Program-made: the position numbers and the translations under genes | Source: JAZKFR01 sp040386295 | GTDB lineage: Bacteria; Pseudomonadota; Gammaproteobacteria; Burkholderiales; Rhodocyclaceae | DNA: 47,285 nucleotides | Reading direction: 5' to 3' | Assembly: GCA_040386295.1 (NCBI GenBank) | Contig: JAZKFR010000065.1 | Span: 1-47,285, forward strand | Shown: positions 17,834-26,578 of the stretch, piece after piece | Layout of the letters: every line of letters starts with the position of its first letter | How positions within the stretch are numbered: the first letter of the stretch is position 1 | Notes under the pieces: model-generated | The model's input: only the letters and a program-made list of their open reading frames with translations | Told to the model about the DNA's origin: nothing | Databases searched by the model: none

Positions 17834-18582
17834 ACGGATTCCGCACCCTCCTGTACAAAGAAGTCCTGCGTTTCTGGAAGGTCAGCTTCCAAACAGTTGC
17901 CGCGCCGGTGCTCAGCGCCCTACTCTATTTGTTAATTTTCTCGCATGTACTCGACGGACAAACGCAGGTTCATGGCGTGCCCTACACGGCGTTTCTGATC
18001 CCTGGCTTGGTCATGATGGCGCTGCTGCAGAACGCCTTTGCTAACAGCTCGTCTAGCCTGATTCAGTCGAAAATTACCGGCAGCATCGTCTTCGTACTGT
18101 TACCCCCAATTTCGTACGGCACCTTCTTTTTAGCCTATGTGGTCGCTGCTTTGCTACGTGGTTTGATGGTGGGTCTTGGCGTTTTATTAGTCACCTTCTT
18201 TTTCGCGCCGCTACACTTTGTAGCCCCCGCTTGGATTTTGCTCTTTGCCATGCTGGGGGGAGGAATGTTCGCGGTATCTGGTGTAATTGCTGGGATTTGG
18301 GCAGAGAAATTTGACCAATTGGCCGGCTTTCAGAACTTTTTAATCATGCCGCTCACCATGCTCTCCGGGGTTTTCTACTCGATTCACTCGCTGCCACCCT
18401 TCTGGCAAAGCATCTCGCACCTCAACCCTGTTTTTTACATGATTGACGGCTTTCGCTTTGGCTTTTTCGGCGTCTCCGACGCGTCGCCAATACTCAGCCT
18501 AGCCGTCGTCACCTTTAGCCTCCTGTTCGTCTCCACCCTGACCCTAGCCATGCTGCGTAGCGGTTACAAATTGAGGTACTAA
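17830..18582 (+). CDS. ABC-2 type transporter permease (YadH-like)
   Basis: 250 residues with about six membrane helices (for example 25-42, 58-75, 105-130, 140-165 and 225-245). It contains the ABC-2 permease signature LSGVFYSIHSLPPFWQSISHLNPVFYMIDGFR. It partners with the preceding ATPase (four-base overlap) and would act as an inner-membrane exporter of unknown substrate. The ibaG gene follows only four bases after its stop, so it belongs to the same transcript. Confidence 0.9.
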   Translation: MNGFRTLLYKEVLRFWKVSFQTVAAPVLSALLYLLIFSHVLDGQTQVHGVPYTAFLIPGLVMMALLQNAFANSSSSLIQSKITGSIVFVLLPPISYGTFFLAYVVAALLRGLMVGLGVLLVTFFFAPLHFVAPAWILLFAMLGGGMFAVSGVIAGIWAEKFDQLAGFQNFLIMPLTMLSGVFYSIHSLPPFWQSISHLNPVFYMIDGFRFGFFGVSDASPILSLAVVTFSLLFVSTLTLAMLRSGYKLRY

Positions 18583-18586
18583 AACG

Positions 18587-18838
18587 ATGATGAGCCCCGA
18601 GCAAGTACAAGAACTGATCGCCCAAGGACTGGATTGCACGCATCTGCAGGTTCAGGGTGATGGTCACCACTTTGAAGCATTGATCGTCAGCAGCCTGTTC
18701 TCCGGCAAGAGCCGGGTTCAGCGTCAGCAGTGCGTTAACGCCGTTTTACGCAAGCATTTTGATAGCGGCGAACTACACGCGCTGTCGATGCAAACACATA
18801 CCCCTGAGGAATGGTCTAGCTCCTCAACAACGGACTAG
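18587..18838 (+). CDS. ibaG: BolA-family protein, IbaG-type
   Basis: 83 residues. BolA fold with EQVQELIAQGLDCTHLQVQGDGHHFEALIVSSLFSGKSRVQRQQCVNAVLRKHF; the His in DGHHFEALIVS is a usual [2Fe-2S]-ligand or glutaredoxin-partner residue. IbaG proteins work with monothiol glutaredoxins in iron-sulfur handling and acid stress. In E. coli ibaG lies between mlaB and murA, and the same order is kept here apart from the inserted ABC pair. The C-terminal tail is Ser/Thr-rich. Confidence 0.92.
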   Translation: MMSPEQVQELIAQGLDCTHLQVQGDGHHFEALIVSSLFSGKSRVQRQQCVNAVLRKHFDSGELHALSMQTHTPEEWSSSSTTD

Positions 18839-18842
18839 AAAC

Positions 18843-20123
18843 GTGGACAAATTATTGATTAAAGGGGGGATTTCGCTGTCTGGCGAGATTGCCATCTCCG
18901 GCGCAAAAAATGCTGCGTTGCCGATCATCTGCGCCGGTTTGCTCAGCGCCGATCCATTGCAATTGTCTAACGTGCCGCATCTGCAAGACATCTCGACGAT
19001 GCTCCGCCTGCTCGCTCAAATGGGCGTCGTCGTCACCCTCGATGATGCAGATGGCTTGCGTTTAGACAGCAGCGCATTACACAACCCGGTAGCGCCGTAT
19101 GACTTGGTCAAAACCATGCGCGCCTCGATTCTTGTTCTCGGCCCCTTACTCACGCGCTTCGGCGAGGCGCGAGTTTCACTGCCGGGCGGATGCGCGATCG
19201 GCGCACGACCGGTCGATCAGCACATCAAAGGCTTGCAGGCTATGGGCGCTGAAATACAGGTCGAGCACGGCTATATCCACGCAACTATTAGTGCAGGCAA
19301 ACGCCGCCTTCAGGGCGCACGCATCATCACCGACCTAGTTACCGTCACCGGCACAGAGAATCTGATGATGGCAGCGGTTTTGGCTGAGGGTGAGACGATT
19401 ATCGAAAACGCAGCGCGCGAACCAGAAGTCGTCGACCTAGCCAATTGCCTAATCGCTATGGGCGCACACATCTCTGGTGCTGGCAGCGATACGATCCGCA
19501 TCCTGGGCGTTGATCGTTTGCATGGCGCACAGCACGCCATCATGCCGGACAGAATCGAGACAGGAACCTATCTTTGCGCCGCAGCCGCCACAGCTGGCCA
19601 TGTCCGCTTAAGCAAAACCAAGGCCTGTTATCTCGACGCCGTGATCGACAAATTAATCGAAGCCGGCTGCCAGATCAGCACGCAGGCAAGTGACGATCGA
19701 TACGATGTGATCACCCTCAAAGCGCCGTCTAGACTCAAGGCAGTTGGCCTGCGTACGGCACCCTACCCGGCCTTTCCAACCGATATGCAGGCACAGTTCA
19801 TGGCGATTAACTGTGTTGCCGACGGCGCCGCAGTAATTCGAGAAACCATCTTTGAAAACCGTTTCATGCACGCGGTGGAGTTGATACGTCTTGGCGCCGA
19901 AATCAAAATTGACGCCAATAACGCGGTTGTCAGCGGCGTCGCCAAGCTTGAAGGCGCAACCGTGATGGCCACCGACTTGCGCGCTTCGGCAAGCTTGGTC
20001 ATTGCCGGGCTAGTTGCTCAAGGCGAAACGCTGATCGAACGGATTTATCACCTAGATCGTGGCTACGAACGAATCGAGGAGAAGCTCAGCAAATTAGGCG
20101 CTTGCGTCAAACGCATGCACTAA
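18843..20123 (+). CDS. murA: UDP-N-acetylglucosamine 1-carboxyvinyltransferase
   Basis: First committed step of peptidoglycan synthesis: transfer of enolpyruvate from PEP to UDP-GlcNAc in the cytoplasm. I place the start at GTG 18843 (426 residues), because MDKLLIKGGISLSGEIAISGAKNAALPI is the family's usual N-terminus; an upstream ATG at 18759 would overlap ibaG. The catalytic Cys117 is in LPGGCAIG, the fosfomycin target position, with Lys22/Asn23 (GAKNAALP) and conserved Arg in KTMRASILVLGPLL. It follows ibaG by four bases. Only 14 bases separate its stop from that of convergent amiC. Confidence 0.96.
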   Translation: MDKLLIKGGISLSGEIAISGAKNAALPIICAGLLSADPLQLSNVPHLQDISTMLRLLAQMGVVVTLDDADGLRLDSSALHNPVAPYDLVKTMRASILVLGPLLTRFGEARVSLPGGCAIGARPVDQHIKGLQAMGAEIQVEHGYIHATISAGKRRLQGARIITDLVTVTGTENLMMAAVLAEGETIIENAAREPEVVDLANCLIAMGAHISGAGSDTIRILGVDRLHGAQHAIMPDRIETGTYLCAAAATAGHVRLSKTKACYLDAVIDKLIEAGCQISTQASDDRYDVITLKAPSRLKAVGLRTAPYPAFPTDMQAQFMAINCVADGAAVIRETIFENRFMHAVELIRLGAEIKIDANNAVVSGVAKLEGATVMATDLRASASLVIAGLVAQGETLIERIYHLDRGYERIEEKLSKLGACVKRMH

Positions 20124-20137
20124 GCCACTAAGCGCGA

Positions 20138-21475
20138 TCAGTCGACGCGCGCCAAGGTCGATTTAGACAAAGGTGGATTTTGTGCGAAGTACTTCTTCAA
20201 GCCGGACAGAATCGCTTCGGCCATTTTGTCTTGGTAAGCCTCGTCGTTCAAACGCTGCTCCTCAACCGGATTAGAAATAAACGCGGTTTCGATCAAAATA
20301 GACGGGATGTCGGGCGCTTTAAGCACCGCAAAGCCAGCCTGTTCGACAATCGCTTTATGCAGACGGTTGATATTGCCTAATTCATTGAGTACGGATCGCC
20401 CCAACTTCAGGCTGTCGCTGATCGTCGCCGCCTGCGACAAATCCAGCAAAGTACGCGCCAGCACCGGGTCACGCACGTTGATATTCACCCCACCAATTAA
20501 ATCAGCTTCGTTCTCCTTCTGCGCTAAATAACGCGCAGCCGAGCTTGAGGCACCGCGCTCGGACAAGACGAAAACGGAAGAACCACTCGCATCCGGCTTA
20601 ACAAAAGCATCCGCGTGGATCGAAATAAAAAGATCGGACTGAATACGCCGTGCTTTCTGCACACGCACATGCAGCGGTACAAAAAAGTCGGCATCACGCG
20701 TCAGCACTGCACGCATATTCTGCTGAGCATCTATTTTTTCCTTCAGGCGCTTTGCCACGGACAAAGTGACATGCTTCTCATAACTACCCGCACGCCCCAC
20801 CGCTCCAGGATCTTCTCCGCCATGACCCGGGTCTAAGGTGATAATCAGCATCCGCTCGGTTTGGTTTTTATCCTGTGCTTTTGCATTGCCCGCATTGCTT
20901 GCTTTACCGGCTGGCTCACTCACGGCACGATCAAGCGGCGCCGACGGCACTGTTTTTTGTTGCAATAGTGCGAGCAAAGGATCTGGCGGGTTCAGCGGAT
21001 ACACGTCCAAAACCAGGCGATGGCCATAGCCAGCGATGGGTTGTAAAACAAAGACCTGCGTCCTTACCTCATTCTTCAACTCCATAACCAAACGGACGAC
21101 CCCAGGTTTATACCGTCCAGCACGCAAGAGCCGGATATTAGGGTCATCCGAGGTGATCTTATCGCCCAAGCTGGACAACACGCTGTTCAGCTCGATGCCC
21201 TCTAAATCGACAACCAAGCGCTCGGGATTCTTCACCGAGAATTGGCTGTATTTGACTGGCGCATCACATTCAATCGTCACCCGCGTGTAGTCCTCAGCGG
21301 GCCACACACGTACCGCCAAAATCGTCGGATTTTTACTCGCTACGCTGGCACCGCTTGCTTGTACCGACAGCAATAACAGTGTGCCGGCAGCAAATTTCAG
21401 CAGCCTTCTGCGTTCATGATCGTCGGGATCAGTCGTGCCAGGAGTGCCGGAGATTGGTGTAAATAACTCAGACAT
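20138..21475 (-). CDS. amiC: N-acetylmuramoyl-L-alanine amidase AmiC-type (AMIN + Amidase_3)
   Basis: 445 residues. The start at 21475 has a strong GGAGG ribosome-binding site seven bases upstream, although it overlaps the tsaE end by 79 bases. The N-terminus carries ERRRLLKFAAGTLLLLS, a Tat-like twin-arginine leader. An AMIN domain (about 55-150, AVRVWPAEDYTRVTIECDAPV) targets the division site. The catalytic zinc amidase domain runs about 210-435, with ITLDPGHGGEDPGAVG (His), a Glu in GSYEKHVTLS, SIHADAF (His) and IPSILIETAFISN (Glu). It splits septal peptidoglycan in the periplasm during daughter-cell separation. Confidence 0.94.
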   Translation of the reverse strand: MSELFTPISGTPGTTDPDDHERRRLLKFAAGTLLLLSVQASGASVASKNPTILAVRVWPAEDYTRVTIECDAPVKYSQFSVKNPERLVVDLEGIELNSVLSSLGDKITSDDPNIRLLRAGRYKPGVVRLVMELKNEVRTQVFVLQPIAGYGHRLVLDVYPLNPPDPLLALLQQKTVPSAPLDRAVSEPAGKASNAGNAKAQDKNQTERMLIITLDPGHGGEDPGAVGRAGSYEKHVTLSVAKRLKEKIDAQQNMRAVLTRDADFFVPLHVRVQKARRIQSDLFISIHADAFVKPDASGSSVFVLSERGASSSAARYLAQKENEADLIGGVNINVRDPVLARTLLDLSQAATISDSLKLGRSVLNELGNINRLHKAIVEQAGFAVLKAPDIPSILIETAFISNPVEEQRLNDEAYQDKMAEAILSGLKKYFAQNPPLSKSTLARVD

Positions 21476-22020
21476 CGCACGCCCTCCGCACGGTCAGCAA
21501 ACAGCTCGAGTCGACGCCCGTCCCCATGTGTGTGCAAAACACATCTGAGATCAGCCGGCGGCACGTAGCCCAAGGCTTTCTCAGGCCATTCAAGCAGGCA
21601 CACAGCATCTGCACGGAAATACTCACTAAGACCTGCCTCCTCAAATTCTTCTGGCCGATTAAATCTATAGAAATCAAAATGATGGAAGTTTATACTAGAA
21701 AGAGCGTAAACTTCAACCAAGGAATAAGTTGGACTTTTGACAGCGCCTTTATGCCCGAGAGCACGCAAAATTGCACGGACTAAAGTTGTTTTCCCTGCAC
21801 CCAAATCCCCGTCGAACCAGACAACCATTCCGGGCTTGAGTAAAGCGGCCATCTCCCCCCCTAACACACAGCTACTTGCCTCATCGGGTAAGCAAAAACC
21901 GAGCGTTTTCGGCAATGCTGAGGAGGTACACGGCGCAGCAGCGGAAAGCGCTTGCCCAGGCTGATCAGGCTGCTGCTCATTCTGCAACTCAGCTAAGCGC
22001 TTATGATGCGAATTAGGCAC
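21397..22020 (-). CDS. tsaE: tRNA threonylcarbamoyladenosine biosynthesis ATPase TsaE
   Basis: A GTG at 22020 has GGAG six bases upstream and gives about 207 residues, longer than the roughly 150 usual for TsaE; the frame extends to TTG 22026. The core starts near LPDEASSCVLGGEMAALL and has Walker A GDLGAGKTTLVRAIL, SPTYSLVEVY (threonine switch) and FHHFDFYR. TsaE acts with TsaB, TsaD and TsaC to make t6A37 in ANN-decoding tRNAs. About 45 extra N-terminal residues and a C-terminal tail of about 25 that overlaps amiC are unusual. A shorter internal start cannot be excluded. It is divergent from queG with fewer than 20 bases between starts. Confidence 0.9.
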   Translation of the reverse strand: MPNSHHKRLAELQNEQQPDQPGQALSAAAPCTSSALPKTLGFCLPDEASSCVLGGEMAALLKPGMVVWFDGDLGAGKTTLVRAILRALGHKGAVKSPTYSLVEVYALSSINFHHFDFYRFNRPEEFEEAGLSEYFRADAVCLLEWPEKALGYVPPADLRCVLHTHGDGRRLELFADRAEGVRCLSYLHQSPALLARLIPTIMNAEGC

Positions 22021-22037
22021 ACACAACTCCAGACAAA

Positions 22038-23195
22038 ATGACGCTCAAATCAGGCCTAAACATAGACTTCTCCGAACTCGCGAAGCAAATCAAGGAATGG
22101 GGACGAGCCCTCGGATTTGCCGAACTGGGAATTAGCAAAGCCGACGTCTCAAACGCTAGTCCCGCATTGATGCGTTGGTTAGCACTCGGACGACACGGCG
22201 AAATGGGTTATATGAGCCGACACGCCCATCTCCGCGCCGCGCCAGAACAACTGGTGCCAGGCACAGTCTCGGTGATCTCCGTGCGTCTCCCGTACTGGCC
22301 AGAGAACAAAGACGGCGGCCAAAACGCTCAGGCGCTAGCAGAAGCAGTACTCGCCACCCCCTCGCGCGCTTATATTTCGCGCTACGCTTTAGGCCGTGAC
22401 TATCACAAACGCTTACGTAAACGCCTACAAAACCTAGCTGAAAAAATACAGGCAAGCCTAAGCGATTATGCGGCAGACGAACTAGACGACGAAGCCAGAG
22501 CAAGCCTTTTTTCCTACCGAGTATTTACCGACTCGGCGCCCGTCATGGAAGTCGAGCTGGCTCGTCAATCTGGCATCGCGTGGACGGGGAAGCACACTTT
22601 AGCACTGACACGGCAAGGCTCTTGGCATTTCTTAGGCGAGATTTATACCAACCTCCCCCTACCCGCAGACGAGGTGATCAGCGCACACTGCGGCGACTGT
22701 CAGCGCTGCATCGAAGTATGCCCAACACAAGCCATCGTTGCGCCCTACCAGCTCGACGCTAGACGCTGTATCTCTTATCTAACGATTGAACTAAAAGGCT
22801 CGATCCCGCTAGAGCTACGCCCACTGATCGGCAATCGAATCTACGGCTGCGACGACTGCCAGCTATATTGCCCATGGAATCGCTTCGCACAGCAAGGGGA
22901 TCCAGATTTTGCAAATCGCAACGGACTTGAGCAGGCAAGCCTGATCGACCTGTTTCTCTGGACTGAAGAAGAGTTCCTGCAACGTTTGGCGGGTAGCCCG
23001 ATTCGCCGCATCGGGCACGAACAGTGGTTACGCAATATTGCAGTCGGGCTAGGCAATGCTTTACGCAGCACAGACACCGATAGCCGCCCCATACTCAAGG
23101 CACTCAAGAATCGACACGCCCTTGCTTCACCTTTAGTCCGTGAACACATTGACTGGGCAATCGCCCAGTCAATGTCAGCAGCTCACACACAATGA
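22038..23195 (+). CDS. queG: Epoxyqueuosine reductase QueG
   Basis: 385 residues. Last step of queuosine synthesis: cobalamin-dependent reduction of epoxyqueuosine in tRNA. The N-terminal domain (FSELAKQIKEWGRALGFAELGISKAD) binds cobalamin. Two [4Fe-4S] clusters are seen in CGDCQRCIEVCPTQAI plus DARRCISYL, and CDDCQLYCPWNR. The catalytic Asp is likely in FTDSAPVMEVELAR. The C-terminal HEAT-like segment is short. It converges with the binding-protein gene, only 22 bases apart. A 13-bp perfect inverted repeat lies in its last codons (see 23146-23175). Confidence 0.94.
   Translation: MTLKSGLNIDFSELAKQIKEWGRALGFAELGISKADVSNASPALMRWLALGRHGEMGYMSRHAHLRAAPEQLVPGTVSVISVRLPYWPENKDGGQNAQALAEAVLATPSRAYISRYALGRDYHKRLRKRLQNLAEKIQASLSDYAADELDDEARASLFSYRVFTDSAPVMEVELARQSGIAWTGKHTLALTRQGSWHFLGEIYTNLPLPADEVISAHCGDCQRCIEVCPTQAIVAPYQLDARRCISYLTIELKGSIPLELRPLIGNRIYGCDDCQLYCPWNRFAQQGDPDFANRNGLEQASLIDLFLWTEEEFLQRLAGSPIRRIGHEQWLRNIAVGLGNALRSTDTDSRPILKALKNRHALASPLVREHIDWAIAQSMSAAHTQ
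23146..23175. repeat. Perfect 13-bp inverted repeat at the 3' end of queG
   Basis: Arms 23146-23158 (ACATTGACTGGGC) and 23163-23175 are perfectly complementary, with a four-base loop (AATC). The hairpin ends 18 bases before the queG stop codon and lies 43 bases beyond the stop of the convergent binding-protein gene. Neither side has a T-tract, so it is not a textbook intrinsic terminator. It may stabilise both 3' ends. Confidence 0.75.
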
Positions 23196-23217
23196 TGCGC
23201 AACGCCGGGCGCTATTT

Positions 23218-24450
23218 CTAACGCGCCGACGGCGCAGCACTTTCGGCAGACTCGCCGCCTAAAGTTTCTAGATAAACCCACTGCCCATTCTTCACCTGAT
23301 AAATCGAAACCGAGCCGTTCATCAAATCACCGCGATCATCAAACATGATTTTTGAGGTGACCCCTTGATAAGCCGTTTGACTAATCTTGGGCAGAAACTT
23401 AAGCGGATCAACCGAATCAGCCCGCTTCATAGCATCCGCCATCACCATCACGGCGTCATAAACATAAGGCGCGTATAGCTGTATCTGACCGTATTGAGCA
23501 GCAAATTTTTCGGCAAAAGCCTTACCGCCTGGCATCTGATCAAGCGGCACCCCAGGCAAGGAACAGTACTGACCCTCTGTAGCAGCGCCCCCTAATTTAA
23601 TAAACTCGGGCGTACAGCCGCCATCGCCGGTCAAGAACTGACTATTTAAACCCAGACGTTTCATCTGCCTAGACAACGGGCCGCCTTGAGCATCCATACC
23701 ACCGTAGAAAACAAGCTGTGGCTTCTTAGATTTAACTTTAGTCAAAATCGCTGAAAAATCAGTGGCTTTATCGTTGGTAAATTCATTAGCAACCACTTTA
23801 ATTCCCGCCGCCTCAACCGCCTTCTTAAATTCATCAGCCAGGCCTTGGCCATAAGCAGAGCGATCATCAATGATCGCCACCGTTTTCACCGCCAATTGCT
23901 TGGCTGCGTACGCGCCCAAAGTATGTCCCTGCTGGACATCATTGGCCATGACGCGAAACGCTGTCTTAAATCCCTGTTGGGTATATTTTGGATTGGTCGC
24001 CGAACCTGAAATTTGCGGAATGTTTGCTTGGGCATAAATTTGTGATGCAGGGATCGTAGTCCCTGAATTAAGGTGGCCAATGACCCCATTCACACCGGTA
24101 TCAACTAATTTTTGCGCGACGATAGTTCCTTGCTTTGGATCTGCTTGATCATCTTCGGAGAGCAAATCGAATTTGACCTTAGCTCCGCCGATCTCAATTC
24201 CGGCTGCATTAAGCTCAGCAACCGCCATGCGCGCACCGTACTCATTATCTTTGCCCAAGTGTGCTTGCGGCCCCGTCAATGGAGCGACATGCCCGAGCTT
24301 AACCGTCACCATCCTTTTCTCGACGACTGAAGCGGTCGGTTCAGTAGCCTTTGGCGCAGGTGGTGGCGGCGAGTCTTTCTGACTACAAGCCACCAGCGTG
24401 GCTGCCGAAACAAGCATAGAGAGCAGAAGAGATGTACGAGGAAATGACAT
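23218..24450 (-). CDS. Branched-chain amino-acid-type ABC substrate-binding lipoprotein
   Basis: 410 residues from ATG 24450, with GGAG seven bases upstream; a longer frame to 24585 lacks signal character. Lipobox LVAC places the lipid-modified Cys at 22, followed by a Pro-rich linker. The mature domain is a type I periplasmic binding fold of the LivJ/LivK kind: VKLGHVAPLTGPQAHLGKDNEYGARMAVAELNAAG, then NGVIGHLNSGTTIPASQIY and AIIDDRSAYGQGLADEFKKA. It would capture branched-chain amino acids, amides or related compounds for an ABC importer. No permease or ATPase genes are adjacent, so it is an orphan here. Confidence 0.88.
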   Translation of the reverse strand: MSFPRTSLLLSMLVSAATLVACSQKDSPPPPAPKATEPTASVVEKRMVTVKLGHVAPLTGPQAHLGKDNEYGARMAVAELNAAGIEIGGAKVKFDLLSEDDQADPKQGTIVAQKLVDTGVNGVIGHLNSGTTIPASQIYAQANIPQISGSATNPKYTQQGFKTAFRVMANDVQQGHTLGAYAAKQLAVKTVAIIDDRSAYGQGLADEFKKAVEAAGIKVVANEFTNDKATDFSAILTKVKSKKPQLVFYGGMDAQGGPLSRQMKRLGLNSQFLTGDGGCTPEFIKLGGAATEGQYCSLPGVPLDQMPGGKAFAEKFAAQYGQIQLYAPYVYDAVMVMADAMKRADSVDPLKFLPKISQTAYQGVTSKIMFDDRGDLMNGSVSIYQVKNGQWVYLETLGGESAESAAPSAR

Positions 24451-24644
24451 AAGCTGGCTCCAAAAATAAAGACGCCGGAAGACAGTAACACCGGCTCGTT
24501 TAACAAAAAACACTGAACATCCTAAATTCCAAGGCAGACGCAGTCTTACCGTAAGGTCTGCCGACCGAGGCCATGAACGACACAAGCAAGATAAATCAGG
24601 GTCAGAGTGTCCCCAGCCATCGCTCGTTTGTCAACAAAACTGCC

Positions 24645-24672
24645 ACGCTCTGTTTCACGTGAAACAGAGCGT
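24645..24672. promoter_or_regulatory. parS: parS centromere site inside a 28-bp perfect palindrome
   Basis: The 16-mer TGTTTCACGTGAAACA at 24651-24666 matches the bacterial parS consensus (TGTTNCACGTGAAACA) at every position. Flanking bases extend the symmetry to 28 bp (24645-24672). It lies about 13 kb from the dnaA-dnaN spacer, in the usual origin-proximal zone, between the nuclease gene stop (24678) and the binding-protein gene. ParB is expected to load here and, with ParA and SMC, direct origin segregation. parA and parB are not in this window. Confidence 0.93.
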
Positions 24673-24677
24673 CAAAA

Positions 24678-25673
24678 TTAGCTATGCTTTGGCTGCGGCT
24701 GCTCAAGTAGCTGCTTGAGCAGCCTAGCAAGGCGATAAGCCGATTGCGCAATTCTTTTTTCTGAGGCCGCCAGACTGCGTTGGTGAAAGGCAGACGTAAT
24801 CACAGGGGCAGAATGCTCCGCAAGCGCCGAAGGCGGCAGCGGGTAGGCGATTGCGCGAGCCATCGCAGCGCTTTCAGACAACCACTGGCAAACCCCACCA
24901 AAAACAGCAAGCGACGGCGGGTAAGCACGAATCACTTTCGCTGCTTTTTTTGCCAAAGCGCCAGCACGTAACCAAGGCGGCCCAGGCAAGTCATCCCAAT
25001 ATGCATGCAGACTCATTGATGGAGAACGGGGTCGGAACGGATTGTGCACACGGAACAAATTGCCGCCTTCATCGCTATTTCCCGCCTCGTCATAGCGACT
25101 GAACGCATGCAAGGGTTGATGCGCATCAGCAAGCAGGTGAATTAACCACACCAGGGCATAGGCGCGTTGTGTCTCGCTAGCGTCTCGCCTGACGAGAATA
25201 TAGGCAAGCGCACTAATCTGCTGGTCTAAACTGCCCGCCTGCACTCCAGGCTGTTTAAGCAAAGCATCGCGCTCATTCAAACACGCCGAGCGGTCTACGT
25301 AGTGCCACTCACGATGCCGTTCCATATCGGGAAAGCCTGCGAGTAGGGGCGTGGGCGACGCTTCATTAAGGTCATAAAAACGCCTATCCCCTTTAATCGC
25401 ATCCGCCCAATTAGCCGCCTCGGTAAACACAAGCAAAGGAAGAGACGCGGATTCTCGATGTTCTCTGAGCCAAGACGGGTAATCAGGGTGCTGTTTGAGC
25501 AGGTACGTGACAATCTGTCGCGTCTGCGGATCTAGCTGTTGCCAAGCAATGTAGGCGCTTAAACGATGTCCGGCGGCATTCCATGCAAGCGCATTCGGAA
25601 GCACGCAGCAGAATGACAGCAGAACAAGCAGGGCGCGGAAAAATAGCCCTCTAGTTAGGCTCACTAAACTCAT
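24678..25673 (-). CDS. S1/P1-type zinc-dependent nuclease
   Basis: 331 residues. The signal peptide (about 1-30) ends ALA before Trp31, so the mature protein starts WNAAGHRLSAY, where the N-terminal Trp and the His help bind the trinuclear zinc site of the S1/P1 family. Further ligand motifs are NWADAIKGDRRFYDLNE, HREWHYVD and LLADAHQPLHAFSRYDEAGNSDEGGNLF. It should be an exported enzyme that cleaves single-stranded DNA or RNA or removes 3'-phosphates, perhaps for nutrient scavenging. The gene lies five bases after the CDF transporter gene, suggesting one transcript; parS sits immediately downstream. Confidence 0.9.
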   Translation of the reverse strand: MSLVSLTRGLFFRALLVLLSFCCVLPNALAWNAAGHRLSAYIAWQQLDPQTRQIVTYLLKQHPDYPSWLREHRESASLPLLVFTEAANWADAIKGDRRFYDLNEASPTPLLAGFPDMERHREWHYVDRSACLNERDALLKQPGVQAGSLDQQISALAYILVRRDASETQRAYALVWLIHLLADAHQPLHAFSRYDEAGNSDEGGNLFRVHNPFRPRSPSMSLHAYWDDLPGPPWLRAGALAKKAAKVIRAYPPSLAVFGGVCQWLSESAAMARAIAYPLPPSALAEHSAPVITSAFHQRSLAASEKRIAQSAYRLARLLKQLLEQPQPKHS

Positions 25674-25678
25674 TAGAT

Positions 25679-26578
25679 TTAACGATCAAGATAAATATCA
25701 GCCTGCGCAACGGGATCCTCTATGGGCTCAAGATGCGTTAGAACAGTCACGTTAGGCAGCACGGCACGAATATCGGCTTCTAAACGCTCTAACAGATCAT
25801 GACCACATTGCACGGTCCAAGCGCCCGGAACCAGCACATGGACATCAACGAAACTTCGCGCGCCTGACTGCCGTGTGCGTAAGGCGTGGTAATCAATCCC
25901 CTGCTGCCGGTACCGCTCTAACACATCAACAGCCGCACGGTGCTGCTTAGGCGGTAAAGCGCAATCCATGAGGCCATCGGCTGAACGGCGCATCAGCAAG
26001 AACCCCGCCCAAAAAATATTACCGGCAATAATCAAAGCAATAACGGGATCAACCCAAAGCCATCCCGTCACATAAAAAACGGCAATCGCGACGATCACGC
26101 CCAAGGTCGTCCAAACATCAGTAATGAGATGCTTTGCGCTCGCCTCCAAAGTAATCGAGCGATAAATCCTAGCCCCTCTGATCAGTACGCGTGCAGTCGC
26201 AAAATTAATCACGGAAGCCACCATTGAAATAAGGATTCCAATGCCTAATTGATTGATTTCTTGAGGGTGCAGCAAGCGTTCAATCGCAGCCACGCTAATC
26301 GCCAGCGCAGCAAAACAAATCAAAAGCCCCTCAAACCCACTAGAAAAATATTCCGCTTTGCCATGGCCATAGGCATGCTGCTCGTCCTCAGGACGCGCCG
26401 CGATACTCAGCATAACCAACGCCATCAAAGCACTAGCAAGATTAACCAGGGATTCGAGCGCATCCGAAAGAAGCCCAACTGAATCAGTCAGCCACCAGGC
26501 GATGGTTTTCAGCGCAATCGTTACCAAGGCGGTAGCAATCGATAGCCAAGCATAAGGTCGGATACTGCTGGAAATCAT
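25679..26578 (-). CDS. Cation diffusion facilitator transporter (FieF/CzcD-like)
   Basis: I place the start at ATG 26578 (299 residues), which has AGGA about seven bases upstream and begins directly before the first membrane helix (YAWLSIATALVTIALKTIAWWL). The longer frame to 26710 has a poorly conserved extension. Metal-site motifs are LLSDALESLVN in TM2 and SAKHLITDVWTTLG (HxxxD) in TM5, with HAYGHGKAEYFSS in the TM2-TM3 loop. The cytoplasmic C-terminal dimer domain carries VDVHVLVPGAWTVQCGHDLLERLE. It would export divalent metals (Zn, Fe, Mn or Cd) in exchange for protons; the specific metal cannot be told. Confidence 0.9.
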   Translation of the reverse strand: MISSSIRPYAWLSIATALVTIALKTIAWWLTDSVGLLSDALESLVNLASALMALVMLSIAARPEDEQHAYGHGKAEYFSSGFEGLLICFAALAISVAAIERLLHPQEINQLGIGILISMVASVINFATARVLIRGARIYRSITLEASAKHLITDVWTTLGVIVAIAVFYVTGWLWVDPVIALIIAGNIFWAGFLLMRRSADGLMDCALPPKQHRAAVDVLERYRQQGIDYHALRTRQSGARSFVDVHVLVPGAWTVQCGHDLLERLEADIRAVLPNVTVLTHLEPIEDPVAQADIYLDR

